Source: Isoetes taiwanensis
Lineage: Eukaryota; Streptophyta; Lycopodiopsida; Isoetales; Isoetaceae
Assembly (NCBI GenBank): GCA_021234155.1
Contig: JAJEKV010000033.1
Coordinates: forward strand, 9,765,641 to 9,829,640
Reading direction: 5' to 3'
DNA length: 64,000 nt
In this document: one piece after another, positions 1 through 11,406 of the stretch
Layout of the letters: the number at the start of each line of letters is the position of its first letter
How positions within the stretch are numbered: the first letter of the stretch is position 1
Notes under the pieces: generated by a model
The model's database searches: none
Seen by the model: the letters and a program-made list of their open reading frames with translations, nothing else
What the model was told of the DNA's origin: nothing
Program-made: the position numbers and the translations under genes

Positions 1-740
1 ATCTTCTCGAATTTTTGTTACGCATCTATTATTTTACATTACTTTAGGATGGAAATAGTTCTAAACTTTCGGCAACTTCGGTTTTGGTACTTTGCCTATG
101 CTATCGGGGCTGTGCTACCATGCAGGGGGCCTCTCGATATAAAAACATGCGAGAGTTGTTGAAGCTCTTACAATCTCGACCTTTGCTATTGCGGGTTTTA
201 TTTGGTGTGCATATAACCTTTTCCTTTTATCATTTAAAATTTCGAGAATGTTTTTGCTTTCTTAAGAACACGGGAAAACCAGCGGTAAGCGGATCAAGCT
301 AAACCAACTTCGTGTGCATTGCCAAGCGACCGGATTGCGAGGCAATTGCAGCCGAATCCACCTAAAGGATCGACTAGAAATAGTTTTCAAGGGCAATCGC
401 TACTCGACATCCCAGAAGAAATATATGGGCGCTTGGCCATACCTCAAAGGGTAGGGGTAGGGAGTTGTATATAAAAAAGCGGCGAGAGAAAAGAGTGGGG
501 CACAATAGGAGAAACAATAGCCCTGTAGTAGAAAAAAAAAAAAGGGGGATAAAATTTATTATATATATTTAAAAATATGCATGCAAATGCAAGTAGTATT
601 TTATTAAACCGTCAAGATGGGCGGTTGAGATCTTCATCCCATTTTATTATGTTAGATATTGGCCCTTGAAATTGATGGTCGAGATTGGCGACCACGATGA
701 GCGGCTAAGATGTTGATCCAAGTCCTCTAATGTGATTGGC
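1..740. other. Non-coding DNA, no supported gene
   Basis: Open frames here are short and have no recognisable protein character. A poly(A)-like run lies near 531-543, followed by an AT-rich stretch. At 686-696 there is a sequence resembling the tRNA-Arg primer site seen in the gypsy element at 14428, but no long terminal repeat end could be placed beside it. I see no gene. Confidence 0.6.
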
Positions 741-744
741 CTTG

Positions 745-1040
745 CGCCATGTGTTTCCCTCCGCCCTGTGCTTTCCTCTCTGTGTTTTTCCTCTCTCCCC
801 TTGACTATGGCGGCTTGGCGATGGCGAATCGGTGAGCTCCTTCCTATGTTTTCCTCTCTCCTGTGCTTTCCTCCTGTTTTTTTCCTCTCTACCCCTTGGC
901 TGTAAGCCCCTTGGCGATGGTGAATCCGTGAGCTCCTCCTGTGTTTTTCCTCTCTCCCTCTGCTTTCCTCCCTGTTTTTTTTCCCTCTCTCCCCTTGGCA
1001 ATGGCCCCTTGGCGTTGGCGAATCGGTGAGCTCCTTTGCT
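745..1040. repeat. Tandem repeat, ~97-bp unit, three imperfect copies
   Basis: Three successive units share a pyrimidine-rich block (cctctctcccc), a ttggcgatggcgaat block and a gtgagctcc block. The gtgagctcc anchor falls at 832, 928 and 1026, giving spacings of 96 and 98 bp. Overlapping frames read across the array on both strands, but their composition simply follows the repeat, so I do not call a protein. Confidence 0.7.
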
Positions 1041-1700
1041 TGGCGATGGCAAAGCTTCTTCTTGATGTGGGTGCTCTGTCATTTGCATCAAGCGGTATAA
1101 AATGGCACGTAAAAAGGCCGGGGAAGATATCAAGAACATCAAGGTCATTACATAGATCCATCGATGGGGCCGAAAATGGCTCGGCGCTACGGATCGGAAG
1201 GGTAGTCAAATGGACATGAGCTGCAATAAATCCGGACAAGACAATGCGGACATCCTAGATTACGAATAATTAATTGTTACGAGTTTGGAGGGTCGGCTAT
1301 GCGATGAAGGACTGCGAGAAGATGTGGCTTGGACTCAAGGTAACTCGGCAAAAGCATATTCAGTCGCTCTCTTGATCTTGTAAAAATCTAATCTGTTCTT
1401 TCAATCACGGATGACCTAGTCGCCCATCACGGAGCTTAGTTGCGAGATCCTTAAAGATGACTTAATCCAGCAGTGGATTTGGAATGAGGATCGAAGAAGG
1501 CTTGGCGACTCTTGTCACGGGGAGGGGCTCGTGGATCGGTAAATCTTATTCTACTCTCTATTTCCTCCCCGATTGCATATGCCCATGATGTATTTCTAGA
1601 AACTACATAGGCGGTCGTTTCTATGAATATGAAACTAGAACGTAGTAAGAATCTTTGCAAGCTAATTGTTTTGATATGCATTTGAAACTGGAAAAGGACC

Positions 1701-1760
1701 AACATTGTTGTCTTTCTAAACCAATTTTTGAACATTGTTGTCTTTTTAAACCAATTTTTG
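1701..1760. repeat. Tandem duplication of a 30-bp unit
   Basis: The 30-bp unit starting aacattgttgtcttt is present twice in immediate succession (1701-1730 and 1731-1760), with one C/T difference. It is a local slippage-type duplication. Confidence 0.85.
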
Positions 1761-3127
1761 AATAAAAGGTTAGTCCAAAATTTGGCAATGAGCATACGAT
1801 TGTTCTGTCTACTTCAAAATAAGATCAATTGAGCACTCAATATTCTATTGTGTTTGTTTTGCGGGAAGAGCATTGTAGCGGCTTTTTTTCTATGAAGGGG
1901 TGGTATCCGCGGTGTTTTATTATGCGGAAGAGAGGATTAGAAAGCTGCAGAGAAAATGCATTTGGCGACCCTCCATTTGTAAAGAAACATCTGCGAACTT
2001 GTCAAAGGTTGTTAAAGGGATCTTTCTTTTCTTGAGAATATTTTGGCATAATGAAAGGAAAGCAGAGACAAGTTTGCAAGGCGGCGATTGCCATGAAAAG
2101 AAGAATATGCATATCATTTACTATGTATCAAATCAGCTCCATGGCAAGAATTTGAATAAAGCAAAATTGAGTTTATACAATATATAAATTTGTGAAAATA
2201 TAATCGTGTTTCAAGGCAAGCTTGAGTTTAAATATGGAATCAATTAAGATCAAAACTTAAAGGCAAACTTGAGTTTAGTAGACATTCAAATGATGCTTGC
2301 TCCATGATGTTTTTCCTTTTAGTAGATTGAAATTATCAATAGCTAATATATAATTTTTTTTTTTTGAAAAATTGAGTGCCGCGTGTCAATATTTGATTGG
2401 TTAGACGGATGTTCGAGGCGGACCAAGCGGGTTGTTTCTCTAAATTTAAATAAAAGCCACATATATTTTATTTCATTGAAACAACGACTATATTAAGAAA
2501 CAACGTGTCTACTTCTTAATAGCTACATATCAAATCAAGGAAAACAATGTTCCCTATATGTGGATTTCTTTAAAACTACATTATTGTTTTTAAGAAAACA
2601 ATAATAACTTTTAAAAATACATATATAAAAAAAAAAGGTATATCTAATAACTACATATTGTAAGTAGTAAAACAACATTTGAAAACAACAATTATTCTAA
2701 AATAATACATGTGGATTTCTTAGATATTGCATTATTTTCTTTTTGTGAAAACAATGTTAACTTAAAGAACTACAAGTGGAGAAAACAAAACAACACACAT
2801 TGAAAAAAAAAAAAACTATTCTTTTTCAATTTTCCGCGTATTAATATTCAAACCTACATGTGTTTTTGGAATACAAAAACAGCGTGGCTCCTCAAAAACA
2901 ACGGTCAAGGAAAAACCACACGTTGACAAAAGTTCGTGAAAAACAATAGTGAAAAAAGGACCGTTGATCAAAAACAAAAAGCCGCGAGAAAAACCACGGT
3001 GGAATTTTTGCCAAAAACCACTTGTCTCTTTGTGCAAATCGGATAAGCGGGCTCACGTGGACTTTTGGGGTCATTTTGGTGTTGTTTTTGGCATAAAACA
3101 ACACTTCCGTACAACTAAAAAACAACT
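1761..3127. other. AT-rich non-coding stretch
   Basis: No gene is supported. Between about 2440 and 2820 the sequence is strongly A/T-rich with recurrent aaacaac and gtggatttctt words, suggesting an old degenerate tandem repeat. The small open frames around 2816-3167 on both strands overlap each other and look random. Confidence 0.6.
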
Positions 3128-4240
3128 GTGGACCAAAAATTGGGGTCAGTGTGCTCCCCTGCTTTGAAATTGGTTAAATACTGGGTGGAGGAATCCCATA
3201 TTGTTGGTAGCAAAACTCTGAAACATTGCCTCCCTGATTCTGCCTTTTTTCAACTAGTCCCATGTTCAAACACTTCCCCTATCATTAGGAGAATGTTGCA
3301 AGCTTGGAATCAGGCATCTCTTTGCTACAGGCCACCAGTGGTTGATGCTCGATGCAAGGATATTAAAATGTTTTGGCACCCTGATCTGGTTCCCCAAACA
3401 GTTGGTTGCCTGGCCCTTCAACACCCACAGAAGTACATGCAGTGGTTCCTGGCTGGTTATAAAAGCTTTGGGAACTTATGGTGTGAGGAAGACAGCAGTT
3501 GGACTACCTGGGAGGAAGTGAAACAAAAAATAAAAGGTTCAACCTTAGACAAAAAAAATTTCAATAAGATCATGGGACTGATTAAGAACCTCCAGGATAT
3601 GGCAGCTCCCTCCAATAGTTGGACCTTAAACAACAAGGAGACTTATTCAGTTAAGGACATATATAGTGCTCTGCTAGGCAACACACAATCAAGAGCATGT
3701 TCCCTCTGGCCTTGTGATGAAGATACCTTAGCCTCAGTATGTGCTAAAGGCTGGAAAAATTATGGAGCTCCTAAGATCACTACTTTCAGATGGATCTTGC
3801 TGCACCAGAGTCTTCAAACTAATCTCTCCAGATCCAAATCTGATAGCAATATTTCTAGTTTGTGCCCCTTGGGATGTGGAATGACAGAAGACTCAAACCA
3901 TGTTTTTCTATGTTCAAAAATAGCTGAAATTTGGACATGGACTTCACAAATTAATCTGGGTGCACCTGCAAATCTCCTGGAATTTCTAAATGGTAGTTCC
4001 AGAGTCACAAGTACTTGCAGAATTTTAACATGCTGGATCATTTGGAAACATAGGAATTTAGTGGCTATTGAAAAGAAAGCTATCAATCAGCATTGGATTA
4101 AAGCCAAGCTCACGGAGTCTCATCTGAGGACCACGACCACGCCCACAAAGCGCCAAAGGGGCCAAATACGACAAAGCACGGGATCGGATTGGAAGATTCC
4201 AAGGACTATTTCATTTTTACTCCAATTCGCGAGAATTTAA
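3128..4240 (+). pseudogene. LINE ORF2 C-terminal fragment (RT zinc-binding domain)
   Basis: A 370-codon open frame resembles the end of plant L1-type polyproteins. Residues of the reverse-transcriptase zinc-binding region are visible: C-P-L-G-C-G, then E-D-S-N-H-V-F-L-C, followed by a tryptophan-rich segment with C-W-I-I-W-K-H-R-N typical of the LINE tail. The reverse-transcriptase core and the endonuclease are missing, so the fragment is non-functional. After about codon 335 the sequence becomes Arg/Thr-rich and no longer looks like the family, suggesting a frameshift near 4125. The start codon is fortuitous. Confidence 0.75.
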
Positions 4241-4890
4241 TGGTGTTCTTCACGGATCATCGAGGAGGAGGATGATCGGATGGGAGCCCCAGAAGTTACG
4301 ATACTTAGGGTTCTTGATGGAAGAAATTTCAAGAATCAAAATGGAAGAAAAACATGATTCTACTTAAACAAGAGGTGATTCATGCGGGGGGCCATTAAGA
4401 AGGCTGCTTAAAGAGGCGAGGCTATCACGGAGACACAATGGTTTAAAGCCTATGTTGAGGCTCTGTTTCACCCATGGCGACAAAGGAGGGAAGCTTAGGG
4501 TGCTTATGCTAATGGACTTCACCTCATATATTGTTAAGGAGTTGGACGAAATGCTCAGTGTGTTTGGCAACTCCAGAGTCTCTGACTTATCTCTGCAGGA
4601 TCTGATCGAAGCAAACAGCTAAAAGTCAGGCATAGCACTTAGCTATTCCAGGAATAGCAATGCTTTTTTGGATGTTTCTGTGTGATTGGTTAAATTTTCA
4701 TGCTACATTATGAACACAGGAATTGGCAACCTGTATATGCCCTATGTAGTTCTCTTAAAGCAGGTTGTACCTCCATATATGGAGGACTTACTTTTTATTA
4801 ATAGGTCTCCTCTGGAGTCCTATTACATTTTGATGTATCTTAACTAAACTATGAATAAAAAAACCCACCTTGCCTTCAAAAAAAAAAAAA
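3128..4890 (+). mobile_element. 5'-truncated L1-type LINE with poly(A) tail
   Basis: The fragment keeps only the C-terminal part of a reverse-transcriptase ORF, a 3' UTR of roughly 650 bp and a terminal A run (about 4878-4890) just after a ttgccttc motif. This is the usual outcome of incomplete target-primed reverse transcription. The A run touches the first base of the macrosatellite array at 4891, so the element marks the left edge of that array. I could not identify a convincing target-site duplication. The 5' boundary near 3130 is approximate. Confidence 0.75.
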
Positions 4891-7800
4891 CCCTCAAATC
4901 GTTTCGGACTTCCATCCTTGATATTCATTTGGAAATACCAAGTTACGCCTTTGGCGACCCTAGAAAATTGGCGGGGAACAATTTTCTAGGCGGGGGATAA
5001 GGACAAAATACTAGACAATTATAAATGTACCATATTTTTCCAATAGAAAATCCTATATTCCAAGTACAACATCAATACAATAGTTTCTTTGTGAATACTA
5101 TAAGTATTTCCAAATTGTATAATTTTTACTCATCCCAATCAAGCTTACAATCTTAAAACAATAATTCTGAGTTCAAAATATGTCCCTTGATTTCCCAATG
5201 GAAATATCTTACTTGAAGTCTTGTTTTTGAACCATCGACTTAGAGCGATAGATACATCAAAGCATGGAGCAAGAAACACGGTTACTGCTAAAGAGAACCA
5301 AAGGACGGTTAGCCTTAATCGGGGTAAGAGCCTAAGCTACTAACAGTGTGATAGGATTTTCTTGGGTATTCCCCTTCACCATGACTTTAATGGTACTAGT
5401 GTCGATATGTAAACATTGAGCAAAACTCAGTTTCAGGGACTTATAATACGGCATAATGGCATACGGTCATAATTACCCAGCAGATTCTGCCTAGCATATA
5501 GTCATAACTATCCAGCATATAGTCAGACGGTACTCCCTTACCTTGGAGTCATATCTGAAGCCCAACTAATCATTAAAATTTACTGTACACATACATCATT
5601 AGTGCAGCAAGTGAAGTGCAATTCGTAACTTCTTATGCAATTGTATCAGCATAAACATCATTGTATACTCTGCTATCACAGACCTGTTATTTTAAATTTT
5701 CAACAGCAAATGCATTATCTATCCAGCAATAGATTATATCCTGCCCATAGGATCCAGCAAATTCCAGCAGTAGATCTATCCATAGATCTGAGTACCAGCA
5801 CCAGACATAACATATTTAAAGCAGCAAACAGCACCAAATGGTGTATTTTCCTAATCTACCATTTTCTTCTATCTAAAGCATCTTATATCATGTATATTGT
5901 AGTGGATTTACTCCATTACTGCCTTAATATTAGTTGTGACGGTTCATTTTAGCACCATTATTTGTAGTCTCCATCCTCAAAGGCTCATGCCCCTTTCATA
6001 TTCATGTAAGCACCAGATCTAGCATTTTATCTATAATTTCTTCAAACATGAAACCATACAAGTCCCTTTATTCTATCTTTCCATCTATTGCATTTAAGCA
6101 ATCTACATAATCTCTATGATTCTACTTAGCACCTGCCCAGCAATATTTTTCATATCTTAGCATTCTACGTACAAAATTCTGCATGAATGCAAATAGGTTA
6201 GCATTAACACGAATGATATTAAGCTCGAGGAGGGCAATCCCTTGAGTTGTTTTCTTCTTTGCTATATATTTGCGGAATCGTCCTTTGTGTGACCACCATT
6301 GTCGCCAAGGATATCTTCATTTTCCTTGAACTTGGCTAGAAGCTCTTATTTCTCGCTATAGCTATGCTACCTTCTACATTCTCATCATTCCCAACCGCTA
6401 CCTTAGAAATTTCTAGCTCTTCAACCTGATTTAACTTGTTTCATAGCCTTAGGAATGCCCAACTCTTAGCATCTATCCTGTAGGGGCGGAATCGATTATC
6501 AAGCGGATGCCCCATCGCCACATTTTATTACGCCTCCCCGTCCTTAGCAAGGATTTACCACCAGCGGTGGGTGTACCTAGGTATCCGTAAATATTATCCA
6601 AAGTTTCAAATACCATTATCTTTTTTCTTTTCCGGCTACTTCTCTTGCCGGGCGTGCTTCTCCATCTTCTCTAATGTATGTATCGGTAGGAACCCTAAGT
6701 TACGGATATTGAACCTAAAAAGTGAAACAATCCGTAGCCACAAGTGTTTATTTTTGTTTTCATGTGCCTTGGTTATTCAAGTTCATGCAAACGTGCATAT
6801 AATAACCACATGCAAAATAATAACCCCATGCAAAAACTTTTTGTTCAAGCATGTGACAAGTGCCTTGCATGCACCCAAAGGTTGCATGCATTTGCAATAC
6901 AATGTTTCAACGTAAAAATAAGGCTATGTTTTAAAAAAACTATTATTTGCACGACAAACTTTGTACTCATGCCCAAGCCCAAACCTTTGGGCAAGGAGAC
7001 CTTGTACATGCCAACATGCAATATTTGCCCTTACAATGTATACAAGTAAACACTAGGCATAAGATCTTGAATACCAACAGGCCTTCCAAGTATTATCTAG
7101 GTTATCCATCCATGGTTCGTTTGAGAAACAATACTCCTCAAATGCGCATATATCAGTATATTTATAATAAAAAATCCTTCCTCCAACGGATTTGTTGTTG
7201 GTGGGGCTATTGCTAGTTTTACTTACAAAACATTTAACAGCAATATATACAACAAGGAGTGCAGGGCCTTGCTGTACGCATAGGCCCTGCCCTCACAATG
7301 CCTTTAACTGCTTTTTGCATTCCTGCACTTTATTGTTACACGTCTTCTTAAGAACTCCAACAGTTATGCCATAATCTTTAAGTTACGCACCCTATCTTCC
7401 ATGATTATACAATAATCAAGAGGATTGTTCCTTGTTCAAGTATCTTAGGACAATTTTGTATATTTCTTTTCTGCCAAAGCATTTTTCTGCATATGGTATT
7501 TTTCTTTCCTAGCAGTATGTTCAGTGTCAGTCATCTTTTTCATGCATACTCCAATCTGGAGCATGATTTAACTCTTGGCAAATGCCTCAAGAAACCTTGC
7601 TTTCTAGATCCACAATGATACCTTGAATGCTAAAGCCACAAAATGGGATATGTTTTAATCCTCTTGGCAAATGCCTTTCTAGTTATGTATTGTGGAAATT
7701 CCCAGATCCGTTGCTCTATTTTGTCTAATTGTTGGCTCCACATATTGTTCCAGTTTGGATTTACGTGATATGCTTTAAGCAAATAGCATCAAGCCTTTGT

Positions 7801-8210
7801 GGATATAATTATGTTCATCTTTCCTGGCATCATCCTACAATCATAAGCAAATGCATTAGAATAAGTTTTTTTGTAATAAATACCCAAACCCTGGTTTCTA
7901 GTAGAATTTACGCCCATGGCAAAAGTCAAAATCAGGGATATGATTTAACCATATGGCAAATGCCAAAACGGGCGTGATTTATCTCATTGGCGAATGCCTT
8001 TCTTAGTTATGCTGACCACATGATAAGATGACTTATCTGACCAGATTTGGGCTGCCACTAACATGTCCATGTTATTTGAAATATACCCGTTCCTCCATCT
8101 ATTTTTTCATCCTATAAACATAGGCAAATGCATTAGAATAAGTTTTTCCTGTAATATTTGCCCAAACCTGGTTTCTAGTATAACTAGAAAACTGAATTTA
8201 ACTAAAAAAA
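4891..8210. repeat. Macrosatellite unit A (~3.32 kb)
   Basis: This is the first unit of a head-to-tail array, defined from the ccctcaaatc anchor at 4891 to the same anchor at 8211. It aligns through its whole length to units B and C, with uninterrupted identical stretches often over 100 bp. It has no long open frame and no rRNA, tRNA or transposase signature. A perfect 9-bp stem with a 12-nt loop (gcagggcct/aggccctgc) lies at 7261-7290. A ggcaaatgc word recurs several times between about 7570 and 8130. Function unknown. Confidence 0.9.
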
Positions 8211-11200
8211 CCCTCAAATCTGTTTCCAGACTTCCATCCTTGATATTCCATTTGGAAATACCAAGTTCTGCCTTTAGTGACCCTAGAAAAAATTGACAAG
8301 AACAATTTTTCTAGGCCGTGATAAGGACAAAATACTAGACAATTGTAAATGTACCATATTTTTCCAATAGAAAATCCTATATTCCAAGTACAACATCAAT
8401 ACAATAGTTTCTTTGTGAATACTATAAGTATTTCCAAATTGTATAATTTTTACTCATCCCAATCAAGCTTACAATCTTAAAACAATAATTCTGAGTTCAA
8501 AATATGTCCCTTGATTTCCCAATGGAAATATCTTACTTGAAGTCTTGTTTTTTGAACCATCAGCTTTGAACGATAGATACATCAAAGCATGGAGCAAGAA
8601 AACCGGGTTACCTGATAGTAGAACCAAAGGACAGTTAGCCTTAATCGAGTAAGAGCCTAAGCTACTAGCAATAAGCGATAGATTTCTTGGGTATTCCCCT
8701 TCACCATGACTTTAATGGTACTAGTGTCAGTATGTAAACATTGAGCAAAACTCAGATTTCCAGGACTTATGTACAGCATAATAGCATACGGTCATAATTA
8801 CCCAGCAGATTCTGCCTAGCATATAGTCATAACTATCCAGCATATAGTCAGACGGTACTCCCTTACCTTGGAGTCATATCTGAAGATCACAGACCTGTTA
8901 TTTTAAATTTTCAACAGCAAATGCATTATCTATCCAGCAATAGATTATATCCTGCCCATAGGATCCAGCAAATTCCAGCAGTAGATCTATCCATAGATCT
9001 GAGTACCAGCACCAGACATAACATATTTAAAGCGACAAAGCGACCAAATGGTGTATTTTCCTAATCTACCATTTTCTTCTATCTAAAGCATCTTATATCA
9101 TGTATATTGTAGTGGATTTACTCCATTACTGCCTTAATATTAGTTGTGACGGTTCATTTTAGCACCATTATTTGTAGTCTCCATCCTCAAAGGCTCATGC
9201 CCCTTTCATATTCATGTAAGCACCAGATCTAGCATTTTATCTATAATTTCTTCAAACATGAAACCATACAAGTCCCTTTATTCTATCTTTCCATCTATTG
9301 CATTTAAGCAATCTACATAATCTCTATGATTCTACTTAGCACACCCCAAAGAATATTTTTCATATCTTAGCATTCTACTGCGTACAAAATTGCGCATGAA
9401 TGCAAATAGGTTAGCATTAACCTGAATGATATTCGCCTCCAGAGGGCAATCCCTTGAGTTGTTTTTCTTCTTTGCTATATTTGCAGAATCGTCCTTTGTG
9501 TGACCACCATTGTCGCAAGGATATCTTCATTTTCCTTGAACTTGGCTAGAAGCTCTTATTTCTCGCTATAGCTATGCTACCTTCTACATTCTCATCATTC
9601 CCAACCGCTACCTTAGAAATTTCTAGCTCTTCAACTGATTTAATAAGGTGTTTCATAGCCTTAGGAATGCCCAACTCTTAGCATCTATCCCAGGGGCGGA
9701 ATGCGATTATCAAAGCGGATGCCCCATCGCCACATTTTATTACGCCTCCCCTGTCCTTAGCAAGGATTTACCACCGGTGGGTGGTACCTAGGTATCTCGT
9801 AAATATTATCCAAAGTTTCAAATACCATTATCTTTTTTTTTTCCGGCTACTTCTCTTGCTTGAGAAGCGTGCTTCTCCATCTTCTACACTTGTATGTATC
9901 GGTAGGAACCCTAAGTTTCTGATATCCAGGAACCCTAAAAGTGAAACAATCCAGTAGCCACAAGTGTTTATTTTTGTTTTCATGTGCCTTGGTTATTCAA
10001 GTTCATGCAAACGTGCATATAATAACCACATGCAAATAATAACCCCATGCAAAAACTTTTTTGTTCAAGCATGTGACAAGTGCCTTGCATGCACCCAAAG
10101 GTTGCATGCATTTGCAATACAATGTTTCAACGTAAAAATAAGGCTATGTTTTAAAAAAACTATTATTTGCACGACAAAAAGCCCAAACCTTTGGGCAAGG
10201 AGACCTTGTACATGCCAACATGCAATATTTGCCCTTACAATGTATACAAGTAAACACTAGGCATAAGATCTTGAATACCAATAGGCCTTCCAAGTATTAT
10301 CTAGGTTATCCATCCATGGTTTGTTTGAGAAACAATACTCCTCAAATGCGCATATATCAGTATATTTATAATAAAAAATCCTTCCTCCAACCGTTGTTCG
10401 GGTGGGGCTATTGCTAGTTTTACTTACAAAACATTTAACAGCAATATATACAACAAGGAGTGCAGGGCCTTGCTATACGCATAGGCCCTGCCCTCACAAT
10501 GCCTTTAACTGCTTTTTGCATTCCTGCACTTTATTGTTACACGTCTTCTTAAGAACTCCAACAGTTATGCCATAATCTTTAAGTTACGCACCCTATCTTC
10601 CATGATTATACAATAATCAAGAGGATTGTTCCTTGTTCAAGTATCTTAGGACAATTCTGTATATTTCTTTTCTGCCAAAGCATTTTTCTGCATATGGTCT
10701 TTTTCTTTCCTAGCAGTATGTTCAGTGTCAGTCATCTTTTTCATGCATACTCCAATCTGGAGCATGATTTAACTCTTGGCAAAGGCCTCAAGAAACCTTG
10801 CTTTCTAGATCCACAATGATACCTTGAATGCTAAAGCCACAAAATGGGATATGTTTTAATCCTCTTGGCAAATGCCTTTCTAGTTATGTATTGTGGAAAT
10901 TCCCAGATCCGTTGCTCTATTTTGTCTAATTGTTGGCTCCACATATTGTTCCAGTTTGGATTTCTGCATATGCTTTAAGCAAATAGCATCAAGCCTTTGT
11001 GGATATAATTATGTTCATCTTTCCTGGCATCATCCTACAATCATAAGCAAATGCATTAGAATAAGTTTTTTTGTAATAAATACCCAAACCGGTTTCTAGT
11101 AGAATTTCGCCCATGGCAAAAGTCAAAATCGGGGATATGATTTAACCATATGGCAAATGCCAAAACGGAGCGTGATTTATCTCATTGGCGAATGCCTTTC

Positions 11201-11406
11201 TTAGTTATGTGCACCACATGATAAGATGACTTATCTGACCGATTTGGGCTGCCACTAACATGTCCATGTTATTTGAAATATACCCGTTCCTCCATCTATT
11301 TTTTCATCCTATAAACATATGCAAATGCATTAGAATAAGTTTTTCCTGTAATATTTGCCCAAAACACGGTTTCTAGTATAACTAGAAAACTGAATTTAAC
11401 TAAAAA
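8211..11406. repeat. Macrosatellite unit B (~3.20 kb)
   Basis: Second head-to-tail unit, bounded by the ccctcaaatc anchor at 8211 and 11407. It differs from unit A by a clean deletion of about 113 bp (unit A 5561-5673) and by many small changes clustered at CAG/CTG trinucleotides. The hairpin of unit A is conserved at 10462-10491 with one loop substitution. No gene is supported; the short open frames repeat those of the other units. Confidence 0.9.

Noticed and set aside
84-302. Short plus-strand open frame at the window start
   Set aside because: No domain, no codon-like composition and no context; similar frames occur by chance throughout the region.
684-700. Second gypsy primer-binding site
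   Set aside because: The word matches, but no LTR end with CA precedes it and no coding sequence follows.
3111-4895. aactaaaaaa near 3113 as target duplication of the first LINE
   Set aside because: A similar word precedes the ccctc anchor in unit B, but the DNA upstream of 3113 does not continue as macrosatellite, so the match is probably chance.
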